From Dastarcus helophoroides (lineage: Eukaryota > Arthropoda > Insecta > Coleoptera > Bothrideridae): a stretch of DNA of 64,000 nucleotides. The position numbers and the translations under genes are program-made. Of the stretch, positions 23,190 through 35,230 are shown in pieces. The DNA lies in contig CM053331.1 of assembly GCA_028583605.1 (NCBI GenBank), positions 35,398,283 through 35,462,282 on the forward strand, read 5' to 3'. Every line of letters starts with the position of its first letter. Within the stretch, counting starts at the first letter, position 1. Below the pieces are notes generated by a model, which ran no database searches, had not been told where the DNA came from, and saw only the letters and a program-made list of their open reading frames with translations.

Positions 23190-24409
23190 TCTCCAAAGTC
23201 AAAATCCGAGAATAAATCAATTTTGATTTCGTCTTCTTTCTTTGAAATTTTACAAACATGTTGGAGGCTTTAACCATAAAATTGACTTTAAAAATTTTGG
23301 TTGCAGCTTTAAACTGATACCTAAATTTGTACTTAAAATTTATATTTGGACTTAAAAATTTGCTTCTAAAGTTACAATTTCTAAAAAGATCAATTTTTAC
23401 TTAAGTGTCTTCTTTGTGGCAATTGAAATTTTACAAAAATGTTAAAAGAGTTTGACCCTAAAATTTATTTTTTTAATGTTTGTTTTACGTCTAAAATTCT
23501 GAAAAAAAAATCGAAACTTTAACTAGGAAGTCAAAAAATATGAAAAATAGATGCAGTAGCAGTCTAAAATCAATTCTTAATAGATAACATTCATAAGTTG
23601 TCATTTTGATTTGGAAAATGACGAAATCTAATTGGTGTAATTGGAAAAATATCTCAAATTACCCGCTGGATTCTTGGGTAAGAGGTTCTTAACTTTCTCC
23701 GTTTGGATTCACTAATTGTCCATTTTTTAAGATTTATATGTTATTTTGAAACAAAAACTTTGCATTCTAAGTAGAAATCTTTTCTGCGTACGTGCGTAAT
23801 TCGTCGGTAACAATTGGGAAATTTTATTGTTAGCAGTTTTGCGGCAAATGCATCTTAACAAATCTTCGACCGATGGATGCACAAAAGAATGCCTGATTCT
23901 GTGCAATGGCCTGGATATTTTGACATCAGAGGTTACATCGCTTAAGAAATTTGATCTTTGTCGAACAATAAAATTATTATCATGGTATAAAATTAATCTT
24001 TCTCTTCTGTAACCGATTTGGTGGAATGCGGTAAAATACGTACATATTTGTTTTTATATGGGATGAGGTCAAGTTTAATTGACTCGTTCGGTAGACATAT
24101 ATTACTCGTTATTCTCTTTAATGCCTTACAAACCGCTATGCAAATGATTATTCCATTTCTTAACACCTTTTGGCTTAATTGGAAACATATCGGATGCCAC
24201 CGTGAAATTCCTCGAAAGGCAACGCTGAAACATACCATAATTTTTCATATCTTCATTACTATGTCTTTGAGGAAGACTCCAGATAAGAAAAATTGGAAAA
24301 TTTGAAATATTAGATTCTTGGTGGATTGTTTTCTACTTATATGTATCTATAAGTGTACTGTAATTTTTTTTGATATTTTCTCCTACCTAGATCAATAACA
24401 TTGTAAAGT
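23190..24409. other. AT-rich filler then apparently unique sequence
   Basis: To about 23560 this is decayed repeats of words such as AAAATTTATACTTAAA. 23600-24400 looks unique. ORFs at 23827-24012 (+), 24018-24305 (+) and 23993-24238 (-) overlap one another, have no recognisable domain and no convincing splice context. No gene is claimed. Confidence 0.35.
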
Positions 24410-24620
24410 TTAAGTGTCTGCCTGTCTGTCGTCTGATTTTTTGTCCGGGGTAATCTCGGACTCCGCTAAATCGATTTTAATAAAAGTTTTACTAGAATGT
24501 AGAGTATTTCAAGGGGTACCTTTTAGGCTGTGTTAATTGTAGCAAAAATTAACCTTTCATTTTTAAAACCGCTAAGGTTACGATTTTACTTGAGGTTATA
24601 ACACAGAGAAAGAGAAAGCA
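24410..24620 (+). repeat. Dispersed repeat, plus-strand copy
   Basis: CTGCCTGTCTGTCGTCTGAT through GTAATCTCGGACTCCGCTAA, TTTTACTAGAATGTAGAGTA and AGGGGTACCTT. The same ~150-bp series of blocks occurs in reverse orientation at 46962-47107. The blocks resemble a widely dispersed insect repeat containing CTAATCTCGGAAACGGCT-like text, but I cannot name its class. Confidence 0.6.
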
Positions 24621-24744
24621 GGCTGATGTAATATCGCGCGCCGTCTACAATTCTACCATGCACTAGAATAAGGAGCGCGAACATTTGAATCTATTCTAGT
24701 AAAATCAAATGATACATTACTTTATTTCGAAATATGACCTTACC

Positions 24745-27700
24745 CAGATGAATCCGTAATCCTTAATCCTTGATCCTTAATTCGTAATGCTTAATCCGTA
24801 ATTCGTAATCCGTAACCCGTAATACTTAATCCTTCATTCTTAATCCATAATGCTTATTACTTAATCTGTAATCCTTGATCCTTGATTATTAATCCTTAAT
24901 CCTTCATCCTTTATCCTTCATCCTTCATCCTTCATCCTTCATCCTTCATCCTTTATCCTTTATCCTTCATCCTTCATCCTTCATCCTTCATCCTTCATCC
25001 TTCATCCTTCATCCTTCATCCTTCATCCTTCATCCTTCATCCTTCATCCTTCATCCTTCATCCTTCATCCTTCATCCTTCATCCTTCATCCTTCATCCTT
25101 CATCCTTCATCCTTTATCCTTCATCCTTTATCCTTCATCCTTGACCCTTGATCCTTGATTACGAATCCTTAATCCTTCATCCTTTATCCTTCATCCTTCA
25201 TCCTTCATCCTTCATCCTTCATCCTTCATCCTTCATCCTTCATCCTTCATCCTTCATCCTTCATCCTTCATCCTTCATCTTTCATCCTTCATCCTTCATC
25301 TTTCATCCTTCATCCTTTATCCTTCATCATTGATTTTATTCATCCTTCTGCCTTCATTCTTCATTCTTTAACCTTCATCCTTCATCCTTCTGCATTAATT
25401 CTTCATGCTTTATCCTTCATCCTTCATCCTTCATCCTTTATCCTTCATTCTTCATCCTTCATCCTTCTGCCTTCATCCTCCATCCTTTATCCTTCATCAT
25501 CCGTAATCCTTCTTCCTTCATCCTTCATCATCCTTCATCATTCATCATTCATCCTTCATCCTTCATCCTTAATCCTTCATCCTTCATCCTTCATCCTTCA
25601 TTCTTCAGCCTTCATCCTTCATCCTTCATCTTTCATCCTTCATCCTTCATCGTTCATCCTTCATCTTTCATCCTTCATCATTCATCCTTCATCCTTCATA
25701 CCTTCATCCTTCATCCTTCATCCTTCATCCTTCATCCTTCATCCTTCATCCCTTCATCCTTCATTCCTTCATCCTTCATCCTTCATCCTTCATCCTTCAT
25801 TCTTATCTTCATCCTTCATTCTTCATTCTTCATCCTTCATCTCATCTTCATCCTTCATCCTTCATCCTTATCATCCTTCATCCTTCATCCTTCATCCTTC
25901 ATCCTTCATCCTTCATCCTTTCCTTCTCTTCATCCTTCATCCTTCATCCTTCATCTTTCTCTCATCCTTATCCTTTATCCTTCATCCTTCATCCTTCTCC
26001 TTCTTCTCTCTTCATCCTTCATCCTTCATACCTTCATCCTTCATCCTTCATCCTTCATCTTCATCCTTCATCCTTCATCCTTCATCCTTCACCTATCCTT
26101 CATCCTTCATCCTTATCCTTCATCCTCATCCTTATCTTTCCTTCATCCTTCATCTTCACTTCATCCTTCATCCTTCATCCTCTCTATCCTTCATCCTTCA
26201 TCCTTCATCCTTCATCCTTCATCCTTCATCCTTCATCCTCATCCTTCATCCTCACCTTCATCCTTATCTCTTCATCCTTCATCCTTCATCCTTCATCCTT
26301 CATCCTCACCTTCATCCTTCATCCTTATCCTTCATCCTTCATCCTTCATCTTCATCCTTCATCCTTCATCCTTCATCCTTCATACCTTCATCCTTCATCC
26401 TTCATCCTTCATTCCTTCATTCCTTCATCCTTCATCCTTCATCCTTCATCCTTCATCCTTCATCCTTCATCCTTCATTCTTTCATCCTTCATCCTTCATT
26501 CCTTCATCCTTCATTCCTTCATCCTTCATCCTTCATCCTTCATCCTTCATCCTTCATCCTTCATCCTTCATCCTTCATCCTTCTTCCTTACATGCCTTTC
26601 ATCCTTCATCCTTCATGCCTTCATCCTTTTATCCTTCATCCTTCATCCTTGCATTATTCTTCATGCTTTATCCTTCATCCTTCATCCTTCTCCTTCATCC
26701 TTCATTCTTCATCCTTCATCCTTCATCCATTCATCCTTCATCCTTCATCCTTCATCCTTCATCCTTCATCCTTCATCCTTCATGCCCTTCATCCTCATCC
26801 TTCATCCTTCATCCATTCGTAATCCTTCATTCCTTCATCCTTCATCATTCATCCTTCATGCCTTCATCCTTCATCCTTCATCCTTACATCCTTCATTCTT
26901 CATCCTTCATCCTTCATCCTTCATCCTTCATCCTTCATCCTTCATCCTTCATCCTTCATCCTTCATCCTTCATCCTTCATCCTTCATCCTTCATCCTTCA
27001 TCCTTCATCCTTCATCCTTCATCCTTCATCCTTCATCCTTCATCCTTCATCCTTCATCCTTCATCCTTCATCCTTCATCCTTCATCCTTCATCTCATCCT
27101 TCATCCTTCAACCTTCATCCTTTATCCTTTATCCTTCATCCTTCATCCTTCATCATTCATCCTTCATCATTCATCATTCATCCTTCATCCTTCATCCTTC
27201 ATCCTTCATCCTTCATCCTTCATCCTTCATCCTTCATCCTTCATCCTTGATCCTTCATTCTGCATCCTTCATCCTTCATCCTTCATTCTTCATTCTTCAT
27301 CATTTAACCTTCATCATTCATCCTTCATCCTTCTGCCTTCATCCTTTATTCTTCATCCTTCATTCTTCTGCATTAATCCTTCATCCTTCATCCTTCATTC
27401 TTCATCATTCAACCTCATCATTCATCCTTCATCCTTCATCATCCGTAATCCTTCATCCTTCATCATCCTTTATCATCCTTCACCATTCATCCTTTATCCT
27501 TTATCCTTCATCCTTCTACCTTCTACCTTCTACCTTCTACCTTCTACCTTCTGCCTTCATCCTCCATCCTTCATCCTTCAACCATCATCCTTTATCCATC
27601 ATCCTTCATCCTTCATCCTATATCCTTAATTCTTCATCCTTCATTTTTCATCCTTCATCCTTCATCCTTGAACCTTCATCTGTCATCCTGCATTCTTCAT

Positions 27701-28145
27701 CCTTCATCCTTCATCCTTCATCCTTCATCCTTCATCCTTCATCCTTCATCCTTCATCCTTCATCCTTCATCCTTCATCCTTCATCCTTCATCCTTCATCC
27801 TTCATCCTTCATCCTTCATCCTTCATCCTTCATCCTTCATCCTTCATCCTTCATCCTTCATCCTTCATCCTTCATCCTTCATCCTTCATCCTTCATCCTT
27901 CATCCTTCATCCTTCATCCTTCATCCTTCATCCTTCATCCTTCATCCTTCATCCTTCATCCTTCATCCTTCATCCTTCATCCTTCATCCTTCATCCTTCA
28001 TCCTTGATCCTTCATCCTTCATCCTTCATCCTTCATCCTTCATCCTTCATCCTTCTACCTCCATCCTTATTCTTTATCCTTCATCCTTCATCCTTAATCT
28101 TTAATTCTTAATCCTTAAACCTCAACCCTTAATATTTAATTTTTA
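24745..28145. repeat. (ATCCTTC)n heptamer array, ~3.4 kb
   Basis: The core is hundreds of copies of the 7-bp unit TTCATCC. The edges (24745-24905 and 28095-28145) are degenerate, with AATCCTTAATCC, CCGTAATCC and GATCCTTGATCC, as expected when the repeat homogenises in the middle. Runs are broken by single deletions and variants such as TCATTC, TCTGCC and TTTATCC. The array lacks G on this strand almost throughout. Because the period is 7 and the unit has no stop in this direction, all three forward frames stay open and give a FILHPSS heptapeptide repeat. The ORFs of 211, 440 and 147 codons here are artefacts of that. This is not an arthropod TTAGG telomere repeat. Confidence 0.95.
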
Positions 28146-28640
28146 ATCCTTAATCTTCTGAAGTCTTATTACAGCCTTGATCAATTTTTTTGTTCTATTT
28201 CTAAGGTAACTATCTTGTAAATTATTACAGTTTTCAATTGATCACAGCAAATCCCATTCTGTTTTTTATAATCCTCTCAGTTATTGAATTTTATGAAAAA
28301 AAGGTGATCGTTGCATGGGAGAATTTTTCATTAGGTTGAGGTTTCCGAGAAGCGTTTTATTCGTTCATCCAATTACGTTGGAAGACGTAAACTGTGATTG
28401 CTGTAATTTTGATGCAAACTGCCGTCAAAAATGAGCGTAGGCAAGCCGGTGTATCTTACAGCATATTACATATCGGCTCAAGCATCAGTAATTTCAGTTC
28501 CGCTCTAAATAGCCCCCCGTTTGTTCATGTGCTTCCTGTAGCCATCCACTTGGGAGCACAATCAAAAGGGATTTTTTTGTTCAAATTCTACATACAATCA
28601 TAATTAAATTAATCATAGAAATTAAAGTATGTTAAACATT
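28146..28640. other. Apparently unique intron sequence
   Basis: Separates the heptamer array from the next satellite. A 69-codon ORF at 28394-28603 (+) has mixed composition but no recognised domain and no supporting splice sites. Nothing else is seen. Confidence 0.4.
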
Positions 28641-29040
28641 TTGGGTAATTTTCAAATAGCTGTAACTTGGAGAAAAATGTCCCTAGAGAAAAATAAAAAC
28701 ATAAAATTAAAGCCCCAATTTTCTACTTCTGAAATCTTCAGTTAAAATTTTTTAACATAAATGGATTTGAATAATCTGATGGCTAGCATGCGATGACTAT
28801 CTTATGATAGTCATCGTAAAAAATGTTCCGAAATTTTTACTTCCTTTTAAAAATCTACGAACGTCAATAGTTTTTATCCAGTGATCCCATTATAAAGTTC
28901 TTCTGGACAATTAAATTTCCTTTCATTTGAGCGGCTTCAATTGCTTGTACGAAGATTTTTTGCTGAGTTATCGTAGCTCACAGTATTAAGGTCATTTTTA
29001 ATTTTGATAATCAATAACTTTCAAAAAGTACCATTTTTAA
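28641..29040. repeat. Diverged single unit related to the 14.9-21.5 kb array
   Basis: Contains, in the same order as that array, AGCTGTAACTTGGAGAAAAA, AAATTAAAGCCCCAATTTTC, CATGCGATGAC, AAAATGTTCCGAAATTTTTA and a GTTCTTCTGGACAATTAAA block. It is much more diverged than any array member, so it is an old dispersed copy. Confidence 0.6.
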
Positions 29041-30330
29041 TAAAAAAATGGTAAACGCATAGTCATAGCCCAGTTTGGTTTACAGATTCCTATTCTACGT
29101 CCCAAAAACTCGACGAAAATGCTATAAACTTAGTTTCAAAAAATGGAAATTTTTGCATGTTTTGGAAGAGGGGGACTTTTGCAACTTTTTTCGTAACTTC
29201 AAACTCTCATTTCTTCTAAATCAAAAGTCGTCGCTCAATTTGGTTTTCAGATACGGAATTTATGGGTCAAAATTTATATTACAGGGTACTTCCAAATTCA
29301 AAATAATGACATTTAAATTTCGACCCCCTAAGGTTAAAATTTAAATGTCATTATTTCCTAAAATATGATGAAAATTTGAAAATTTTGAAATTTTAGAGCC
29401 TTGTATCTCGTAAATGAATAGTCATAACCCAATTTGGTTTTCAGATTTCTATTCTACGTCTTGACAACTCTATGAACATGTTATAAAGTCAGTTTCAAAA
29501 AATGGAAATTTTTGCATGGTTTCGAACCTTTGGAACTTTTTTCGTAACTTCAAACTCTCATTTCTTCCAAACCAAAAGTCGTAGCTCAATTTGGTTTTCA
29601 GATACAGAATTTATGGGTCAAAATCTTTATCATAGGATATTTCCAAATCCAAAATAATGACATTTAAATTTCGACCTCTTAAGGTCGAAATTTAAATGAC
29701 ATTATTTCCTAAAATATGGTGAAAATTTGAACATTTTGAAATTTTAGAGCCTTGTATCTCGTAAACGAATAGGCATAGCCCAATTAGGTTTTCAGATTCC
29801 TATTCTACGTCTTGACAACTATTTGCATGATTTGGAAGAAGGGGGACCTTTGGAACTTTTTTCGTAACTTAAAACTCTCATTTCTTCCAAACCAAAAGTC
29901 GTAGCTCAATTTGGTTTTCAGATTCCTATTCTACGTCTTGACAACTCTATAAAAATGCTATAAACTCAATTTTAAAACATGGAAATATTTGCATGATTCG
30001 GAACCTGTGGAAATTTTTTCGTAACTTTCAACTCTCATATCTTCCAAACCAAAAGTCGTAGCTCAATTTGGTTTTCAGATTCGTAATCTACGGGTCAAAA
30101 TCTAGCTGATTGACTTCTTTAGAATCCTTAATAATAACTTTTAGATTTTGACGTTAGGCAATTTGGCAAAAATTTGAAAATTTTGAAACTTTCTAGGCTT
30201 GTATCTCGTGAACGGACAGTCATAGCCCAATTTGGTTTTCAGATTCCTATTCTACGCCCCGAAAACTCGTTGAAAATGCTATAAATTCACTTTCGAAAAA
30301 TGGAAATCCATCTCAATACAATTTTGGGAT
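29041..30330. repeat. Tandem ~355-bp repeat built of two related halves
   Basis: CAATTTGGTTTTCAGATTCC or close variants recur near 29075, 29425, 29780, 29915 and 30230, and CTCTCATTTCTTCCAAACC recurs near 29210, 29560, 29880 and 30040. Each ~355-bp unit holds two similar ~175-bp halves, one ending in a conserved TTCTACG and one in TTTATGGGTC or a variant. One unit is shortened. Two units contain a perfect or near-perfect palindrome (29304-29358 and 29651-29707). An 89-codon ORF at 29075-29344 is part of the repeat. Confidence 0.75.
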
Positions 30331-30939
30331 ATCTTTACCTTATGTGTCAAACCAGGTACAAAATGTTTATGATATTCGTAGTTAATAATAAAGAAAAATA
30401 ATATAAAAAAGAGTAGTTTAAAATTGAGAAGAATTGTGACCATTTCATTATGGCTGTGTCATTTTCATGTCCCTAATTACGCGGCTAAATTCCTTTTAAG
30501 CTCTTCGGTTCGCAAAAGCACGACTTTGTGCATTTTATTACTTATTACCTACCAGCATCGTCACACTGACCTACTAATGGATCGCAATGCAGGCAAATTA
30601 ATTCATGAGACTCATACCTGTTGTTTTAACGATATATTCAACAAAAAGTGGTACCTTGCGTAAACCACTGTAGGTCATATTACTACCGAAGCCATTCATG
30701 CATCTGGGACTTATTAGCTGGAGCCTCATTAGCTATCGATGTTTATATTGTTCGATATTGGGTCAATTATGTGGGAATTGTGTTGGGAAATATACTATTA
30801 AAGAAATCGCGGGCTTATTTAAATTTATAAATTAAAATTACAACTTGTTTAAACCTTGCTAACTCTATAATTTTACTTTAATTGTTGGTAACTGGCAAAT
30901 TAGCGTTATGTTTATTAAACTATTAAATTTTATGTGGAG
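30331..30939. other. Apparently unique intron sequence
   Basis: Less biased composition. ORFs at 30424-30663 and 30648-30830 (+) are 60-79 codons, overlap slightly in different frames, and have no recognisable domain. It may be a conserved intronic region, but nothing in the sequence shows a function. Confidence 0.35.
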
Positions 30940-33900
30940 GGCAACAAAGTACTGAATCCTAGTTCTCTTCATTTTATATCGCCTGTTCATAGCCTCACAA
31001 ATCACCAGTTCTAGTCACCTATTTTCAGTTAAGAAATCACGAAAAGGATTTTGTCTTCATTTCGTTTGGCTTGTTTGGCCTTCCAAATCTCCAGTTTCAT
31101 TTATGGATGTTCCAGTCAAGGAATAGTAAGAAAAGATAACCAAGAATTTTTGCTTTCATTTGGTTTAACTTGTCCAGTTTAGGTCAGGGGATAATAAAAA
31201 AAGGCAACTAGGGTTTTTTTATTTAATTTAATTTGGTTTGTTGATAGCCTTCCAGTGTTAGTTGCCTTTTTTGCGTTAAGGAATGATAAAAAACTAAATT
31301 AAGATTGCGCGCCTTGATTTCGTTTGATTTGCCCATAATCTTCCAAATCTTCAATTTCAGTTACCATTTTTCAATTAAGAGATGATCATCATTTCTTCTG
31401 GTTTGTTTACAGCCTTTTAAATCCCCAGTTTCATTTACGTTTGTTTCAGTTAAGGACTGATAAAAGATAGCTAAGGTTCCTTGCTTTCATTTGGTTTGAA
31501 TTGTCTGGTTTAAGTTGCCTTTTTCGATTAGGGGAAAATAAAATGGAACTAGAGTTCTTGCCCTTAATTTCATTTGGCTTCTTGATAACCTTCCAGGTCT
31601 AGTTGCCTTTTTTGCATTGAGAAATAATAAAAAACAAAATTATGATTGCTCGCCTTAATTTCGTTTGATTTGCCCATAATCTTCCAAATCTTCAATTTCA
31701 GTTATCATTTTTCAGTTGATAAATGATTATCATTTTTTCTGATTTGTTTACAGCCTTTTAAATTCCCAGTTTCATTTACGTTTGTTTCAGTTAAGGACTG
31801 ATAACATATAGCTAAGATCCCTTGCTTTCATTTGCTTTGAATGGTAAGGTTCAAGTTGCCTTTTTTCGATTAAGGGAAAGCAAACTAGGGTTCTTTGCCT
31901 TAATTTCATTTGGCTTCTTGATGGCCTTTCAGTTGTAGTTGCTTTTTTGTGTTGAGGAATGATAAAAAACAAAATTAAGATTACTTGCCTTCATTTCGTT
32001 TGACTTGGCCATAATCTTCCAAATCTTCAATTCTAGTTGCCATTTTTCCGATAAGAGACGATAATCATTTCTTTTGGCTTGTTTATAGTCTTTCAAATCT
32101 CCAGTTTCATTTACGCTTGTTTCAGTTAAGGACCAATAAAAGATAGCTAAGATTCCTTGCCTTCATTTGCTTTGAATTGTCTGCTTTAAGTTGCCTTTTT
32201 CGGTTATGTGAAGACACAAAAAGCAACTGTGGTTCTTTGCTCTAATTTTTTTTAGCTTCTTGATAGTGTTCCAGTTTTAGTTGCCTTTTTTGCGTTAAGG
32301 AATAATAAAAAACAAAATTAGGATTGCTTATTTACGTTTGTTAAGGACCAATGAAAGATAACTAAGATTTCTTGCCTTCATTTGCTTTGAATTGTCCGCT
32401 TTAAGTTGCCTTTCTTCGGTTAGGGGAAGACAAAAAAGACAACTGTGGTTCTTTGCCTTAATTTGATTTGGCTTCTTGATAGCGTTCCAGTTCTAGTTGC
32501 CTTTTTTGCGTTAAGGAATGATAAAAAACAAAATTAAGATTGCTCGCTTTCATTTCGTTTGACTTGCCCGTAGTCTTCCAAATCTTCAGATCTAGTTATC
32601 ATTTTTTAGTTAAGAGATGATCACTTCTTCTGTCTTGTTAATAGTATTTCAAATCCCCAGTTTCATTTAAGTTTGTTTCAGTTAGGAACCAAAGAAAGAT
32701 AACTAATGTTCCTTGCCTTTATTTTGTTTAAATTGTCTGGTTCAAGTTGCCTTTTTTCGGTTAGGTAAAGACAAAAAAGGCAACTACGGTTCTTTGCCTT
32801 AATTTCATTTGGTTTATTGATAGCCTTCCAGTCCTAGTTGCCTTTTTTGTGTTAAGGAATGATAAAAAACAAAATTCAGATTGCTCGCCTTGATTTCGTT
32901 TGACTTCCCCATAGTCTTCCAAATTTTCAACTTTAGTTATTCTTTTTCAGTTAAGAGATGATTACTTCTTCTGTCTTGTTTATAGTATTTTAAATATTTA
33001 GTTTCATTTACGTTTGTCTCAGTTAAGAACCAATGAAAGATAACTAAGATTCATTGCCTTCATTTGGTTTGAATTGTCTGGTTCAAGTTGCCTTTTTTTG
33101 GTTAGGGGAAAACAAAAGAGGCAACTACGGTTCTTTACCTTAATTTCGTTTGGCTTCTTGATATCCTTCCAGTTCTAGTTGCCTTTTTTGTGTTAAGGAA
33201 TGATAAAAAACAAAATTAGGATTGCTCGCTTTCATTTCGTTTGACTTGCCTACAGTCTTCCAAATCTTCAGATCTAGTTATCATTTTTCAGTTAAGAGAT
33301 GATCACATCTTCTGTCTTGTTTATAGTATTTCAAATCTCCAGTTTCATTTACGTTTGTTTCAGTTAGGAACCAATGAAAGATAACTAAGGTTCCTTGCCT
33401 TTATTTTGTTTGAATTGTCTGGTTCAAGTTGCCTTTTTTCGGTTAGGGGAAGACAAAAAAGGCAACTGTGGTTCTTTGCCTTAATTTCATTTGGCTTCTT
33501 GATAGCGTTCCAGTTTTAGTTGCCTTTTTTGCGTTAAGGAATGATAAAAAACAAAATTAAGATTGCTCGCCTTCATTTCGTTTGACTTGCCCATAGTCTT
33601 CCAAATCTTCAGCTCTAGTTATCATTTTTCAGTTAAGAGATGATCACTTCTTCTGTCTTGTTTATAGTATTTCAAATCTCCAGTTTCATTTACGTTTGTT
33701 TCAGTTAGGAACCAATGAAAGATAGCTAAGATTCCTTGCCTTCATTTGCTTTGAATTGTCTGCTTTAAGTTGCCTTTTTTCGTCTAGGGGAAAACAAAAG
33801 AGGCAACTGTGGTTCTTTGCCTTAATTTCATTTGGGTTCTTGATAGCGTTCCAGTCCTAGTTGCTTTTTTTGCATTAAGAAATGATAAAATACAAAATTA

Positions 33901-35230
33901 AGATTGCTTGCCTTAATTTCCTTTAATTTGCCCATAGTCTTCCCAATATTCAATTCGAGTTACCATTTTTCAGTTAAGAGATGATCATCACTTCTTCTGG
34001 CTTATTTATAGTCCTTCAAATGTCCAGTTTCATTTACGTTTGTTTCAGTTAAGGACCAATGAAAGATAACTAAGGTTCCTTGCCTTTATTCGGTTTGAAT
34101 TGTCCGGTTCAAGTTGCCTTTTTTCGGTTAGGGGAAAACAAAAAAGGCAACTACGGTTCTTTGCCCTAATTTCATTTGGCTTCTTGATAGCCTTTCAGAT
34201 TTAATTGCCTTTTTTGCGTTAGGGAATGATAAAAAACAAAATTAAAATTGCTCGCCTTCATTTCGTTTGACTTGCCCATAGTCTTCCAAATCTTCAGCTT
34301 TAGTTATCGTTTTTCAGTTAAGAGATGATCATCACTTCTTCTGTCTTGTTTATAGTATTTCAAATCTCCAGTTTCATTTACGTTTGTTTCAGTTAAGGAC
34401 CAATGAAAGATAACTAAGATTCCTTGCCTTTATTCGGTTTGAATTGTCTGGTTCAAGTTGCCTTTTTTCGGTTAGGGGAAAACAAAAAAGGCAACTACGG
34501 TTCTTTGCCTTTATTTCTTTAGGCTTCTTGATAGCCTTTCAGTTCTAGTTGCCTTTTATGCGTTAAGGAATGATAAAAAACAAAATTAGGATTGCTTGCT
34601 TCATTTCGTTTGACTTGCCCATAGTCTTCCAAATCTTCAATTCTAGTTACCATTTTTTAGTTAAGAGATAATCATCACTTCCTCTGACTTGTTTATAGTC
34701 TTTCCAATCTCCAGTTTCATTTATGTTTGTTTCAGTTAAGGACCAATAAACCATAACTAAGATTCCTTGCTTTCACTTGGTTTGAATTGTCTGGTTCAAG
34801 TTGCCCTTTTTCGATTGGAGGAAATTAAAAAAGGCAACTAGGGTTCTTTGCCTTAATTTCATTTGGCTTCTTGAAAGCCTTCCAATTGTAGTTGCCTTTT
34901 TGTGTTAAGGAATGATAAAAGACAAAATTAAGATTGCTCGCCTTCATTTCGTTTGACTTGCCTACAGTATTCCAAATCTTCAATTCTAGTTACCATTTTT
35001 CAATTAAAAGATGTTTATCACTTTTTCTGATTTGTTAATAGTCTTGTCAATCTCCAGTTTTATTTACGCTTGTTTCAGTTAAGGACTCATAAAAGATAAC
35101 TAAGATTCCTTGCTGTCATTTGATTTCAGGTGTCCAGTTCCAGTTGCCTTAATTTGATTTGGAGTGAAACAGAGGAAATTATATTTGCTTGTCTCGTTTC
35201 GTTTGGCTTGTTCATAGTCCTAGTCTTCCA
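30940..35230. repeat. ~340-bp higher-order satellite made of four ~85-bp monomers
   Basis: GTTGCCTTTTTTGCGTTAAG or close variants recur near 31260, 31602, 31938, 32280, 32503, 32839, 33179, 33518, 33860, 34205, 34549 and 34893. The period is 336-345 bp, with one shortened unit of about 223. Within a unit four diverged ~85-bp monomers can be aligned by the order TTxATTTxxTTTG, TTGCC or TTTATAG, TCTTCCA, CAGTT, TTTTCxGTTAAG, GATAA. The left edge (30940-31250) and right edge (35090-35230) hold more diverged, single-monomer copies. That is the usual sign of a monomeric satellite whose tetramer was later amplified. No coding content is seen. Confidence 0.9.

Noticed and set aside
23827..24305. Overlapping ORFs of 61-95 codons on both strands
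   Set aside because: Mutually overlapping, no recognised family, no splice or start context.
26615..28111. Long plus-strand ORFs (up to 440 codons) of FILHPSS repeats
   Set aside because: They are forced by a 7-bp repeat without stops; all three frames give the same heptapeptide and there is no unique sequence.
24745..28145. Possible interstitial telomere repeat
   Set aside because: The unit is seven bases (TTCATCC) and no run of the arthropod TTAGG/CCTAA repeat is present.
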